Source of the DNA: SVKR01 sp963605115
GTDB taxonomy: Bacteria; Bacillota; Clostridia; Oscillospirales; Oscillospiraceae
NCBI GenBank assembly: GCA_963605115.1
Contig: CAVCTM010000049.1
Location: forward strand, 1 to 15,767
DNA length: 15,767 bases
Direction: 5' to 3'
Position numbers and translations under genes: made by a program. Numbering within the stretch: the stretch's first letter is position 1; each line of letters begins with the position of its first letter. Shown piece by piece: positions 14,734 through 15,767 of this stretch. The notes beneath the pieces are model-generated. The model made no database searches. It saw only the letters and a program-made list of their open reading frames with translations, and was not told the origin of the DNA.

Positions 14734-15683
14734 ATGTGAAGGAAGCTGCCTCCCTGCCCATGCGTCAGGTCGTGGCGGGTTATCTGAAGGAGCAGATGGC
14801 GCAGGACGACAAGGTCATCGTCATCAACGCCGACCTCGGCGGCGCCTGCGGCACCGCCGGTCTCGTCAAGGATTTCCCGGACCGCACGCTGAACGTCGGC
14901 ATCGCCGAAGCCAACATGGTCGGTGTCGCCGCCGGTCTCGCCTCTTACGGCTATAAGCCCTTTATCTTCACCTTTGCCCCCTTCGCAACGCGCCGCGTTG
15001 CGGACCAGCTCGCCATCTCCGTGAGCTACGCCGGGCTGAAGGTCGTCGTCGTCGGCACGGACCCCGGCGTCTCCGCCCAGATGAACGGCGGCACGCATAT
15101 GGGCGTCGAGGACACCGCCATCATGCGCGCCATCCCCGGCTTCCTCGTCTATGAGCCCTCCGACTGCGGCCAGTATCTGGAGGCGCTGCCCCAGATTATG
15201 GCGCACGACGGTCCCGTCTATATCCGCCAGCTCCGCAAGCTCGCCCCGCCGGTCTATCCGCGGCTGAACGGCGAGTTCAGGCTCGGCAAGGCGGACCTGC
15301 TGCGCGAGGGCACGGACGTCACGCTCATCGCCTCCGGCGTTGAGATCGAGCAGGCGATGGGTGCAGCCGACGCGCTTGCCGCCGAGGGCGTCTCCGCCGA
15401 GGTGCTCGGCATCCACACGATCAAGCCGCTCGACGCGGACGCCGTAGCCGCCTCCGTCGCCAAGACCGGCTGCGCCGTCGTCTGCGATAACCATAACGTC
15501 ATCGGCGGGCTCTGCTCCGCCGTCGCGGAGGCGCTCGCGCTCCGCCGCCCGACCCCGCTGGAGTTCATCGGCTTCCAGGACTGCTTCGGCGCCGTCGGCA
15601 AGATGAGCGACCTGATGGAACGCTTCGGCATGACAAGCCACCACATCGCCGACGCCGCAAAGCGCGTGATGGGGAGAAAATAA
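14730..15683 (+). CDS. Transketolase, C-terminal (pyrimidine-binding and C-terminal domain) subunit
   Basis: This 317-residue protein supplies the other half of the split transketolase: the pyrimidine-binding domain with the cofactor-activating Glu60 in NVGIAEANM (56-63), the FAPFATRRVADQ helix, GGTHMGVEDTA (120-130), and a C-terminal domain from about 190 (IHTIKPLD, then DNHNVIGGLCSAVAEALA). The two halves total 596 residues, somewhat shorter than a full transketolase. Where phosphate-sugar transketolases have RPADxNE, this subunit has EPSDCGQ (142-148), replacing the phosphate-contacting Arg by Glu, which may mean a different or non-phosphorylated substrate. Other split transketolases include the apulose-4-phosphate enzyme AptAB and SqwGH of sulfoquinovose breakdown, so split subunits often act in specialised catabolism. 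AAGGAGG at 14714-14720 lies 9 nt before the ATG. Confidence 0.93.
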   Translation: MNVKEAASLPMRQVVAGYLKEQMAQDDKVIVINADLGGACGTAGLVKDFPDRTLNVGIAEANMVGVAAGLASYGYKPFIFTFAPFATRRVADQLAISVSYAGLKVVVVGTDPGVSAQMNGGTHMGVEDTAIMRAIPGFLVYEPSDCGQYLEALPQIMAHDGPVYIRQLRKLAPPVYPRLNGEFRLGKADLLREGTDVTLIASGVEIEQAMGAADALAAEGVSAEVLGIHTIKPLDADAVAASVAKTGCAVVCDNHNVIGGLCSAVAEALALRRPTPLEFIGFQDCFGAVGKMSDLMERFGMTSHHIADAAKRVMGRK

Positions 15684-15690
15684 AAGATCC

Positions 15691-15735
15691 ATAATATAAA
15701 AGAAGACCGCCGAAGGCGGTCTTCTTTTATATTAT
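15691..15735. terminator. Perfect 21-bp hairpin terminator ending the catabolic cluster
   Basis: Arms 15691-15711 and 15715-15735 are perfect inverted complements around a GAA loop. The core GACCGCC/GGCGGTC is the same as in the hairpin at 12564-12598, and the outer arms are A/T-rich (CTTCTTTTAT on the descending side). It starts 7 nt after the transketolase stop and should work in both directions. Confidence 0.8.
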
Positions 15736-15767
15736 AGCTTGTACTCTAACGCAAGGCGGCGGAAGGC
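15732..15767 (-). CDS. Possible 3' end of a convergent gene (partial)
   Basis: Read on the minus strand from the window edge, one frame is open for eleven codons (AFRRLALEYKL) and ends in TAA at 15734-15732, inside the arm of the terminator. A convergent gene here would explain the bidirectional hairpin. Eleven codons are weak evidence, and a second minus frame is also open, so this is only a pointer for whoever sees the adjoining sequence. Confidence 0.2.
   Translation of the reverse strand, partial: AFRRLALEYKL

Noticed and set aside
1..15767. CRISPR array, tRNA/rRNA genes, insertion sequence or prophage genes
   Set aside because: No regularly spaced direct repeats, tRNA-like cloverleaf, rRNA segments, transposase or integrase were seen. 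The hairpins at the left end do not have the identical-repeat/unique-spacer layout of CRISPR.

Overview
The window is a GC-rich stretch (by eye roughly two thirds G+C) with strong AGGAGG-type ribosome binding sites, tightly packed co-directional genes and a UvrB of exactly 661 residues. This fits a Gram-positive anaerobe of the Bacillota (class Clostridia, perhaps an Oscillospiraceae-type gut bacterium). That placement is inference from gene content and style; no rRNA or other marker is present to settle it.

Region 1 (1-303) is non-coding. It holds at least five consecutive hairpins (10-180), probably a dispersed intergenic repeat, then a likely sigma-A promoter for uvrB. Region 2 (304-9964) is one long co-oriented housekeeping operon: uvrB (nucleotide excision repair), a MATE-family exporter, polA (DNA polymerase I), a zincin metallopeptidase fused to a catalytically degenerate low-molecular-weight phosphatase domain, rimI (N-terminal acetyltransferase), a second GNAT acetyltransferase, tsaD (t6A37 tRNA modification) and radC. 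Gaps are 25 nt or less, and two junctions are 4-nt ATGA overlaps. A hairpin terminator follows radC.

Region 3 (10000-15735) looks like a catabolic locus. It encodes an amidohydrolase-2-type metallohydrolase, a creatininase-superfamily hydrolase, a zinc-dependent medium-chain dehydrogenase and a transketolase split into N- and C-terminal subunits. The pairing of a creatininase-superfamily hydrolase with a sorbitol-dehydrogenase-like enzyme recalls IolN and IolM of the Thermotoga maritima myo-inositol pathway. My leading hypothesis is therefore a cyclitol or related keto-sugar pathway in which ring opening is followed by a transketolase two-carbon transfer. This is inference: no kinase, transporter, regulator or inositol 2-dehydrogenase lies in the window.

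The gap between the creatininase-like gene and the dehydrogenase (12559-12805) is unusual. Almost every base can be placed in a helix: a 16-bp terminator-like hairpin, an irregular helix, a potential three-way junction and then a terminator with a T-run ending 26 nt before the dehydrogenase start. It could be an attenuator-type leader, a small RNA, or an intergenic repeat. A perfect 21-bp hairpin ends the cluster, and a few codons of a possible convergent gene may follow it.
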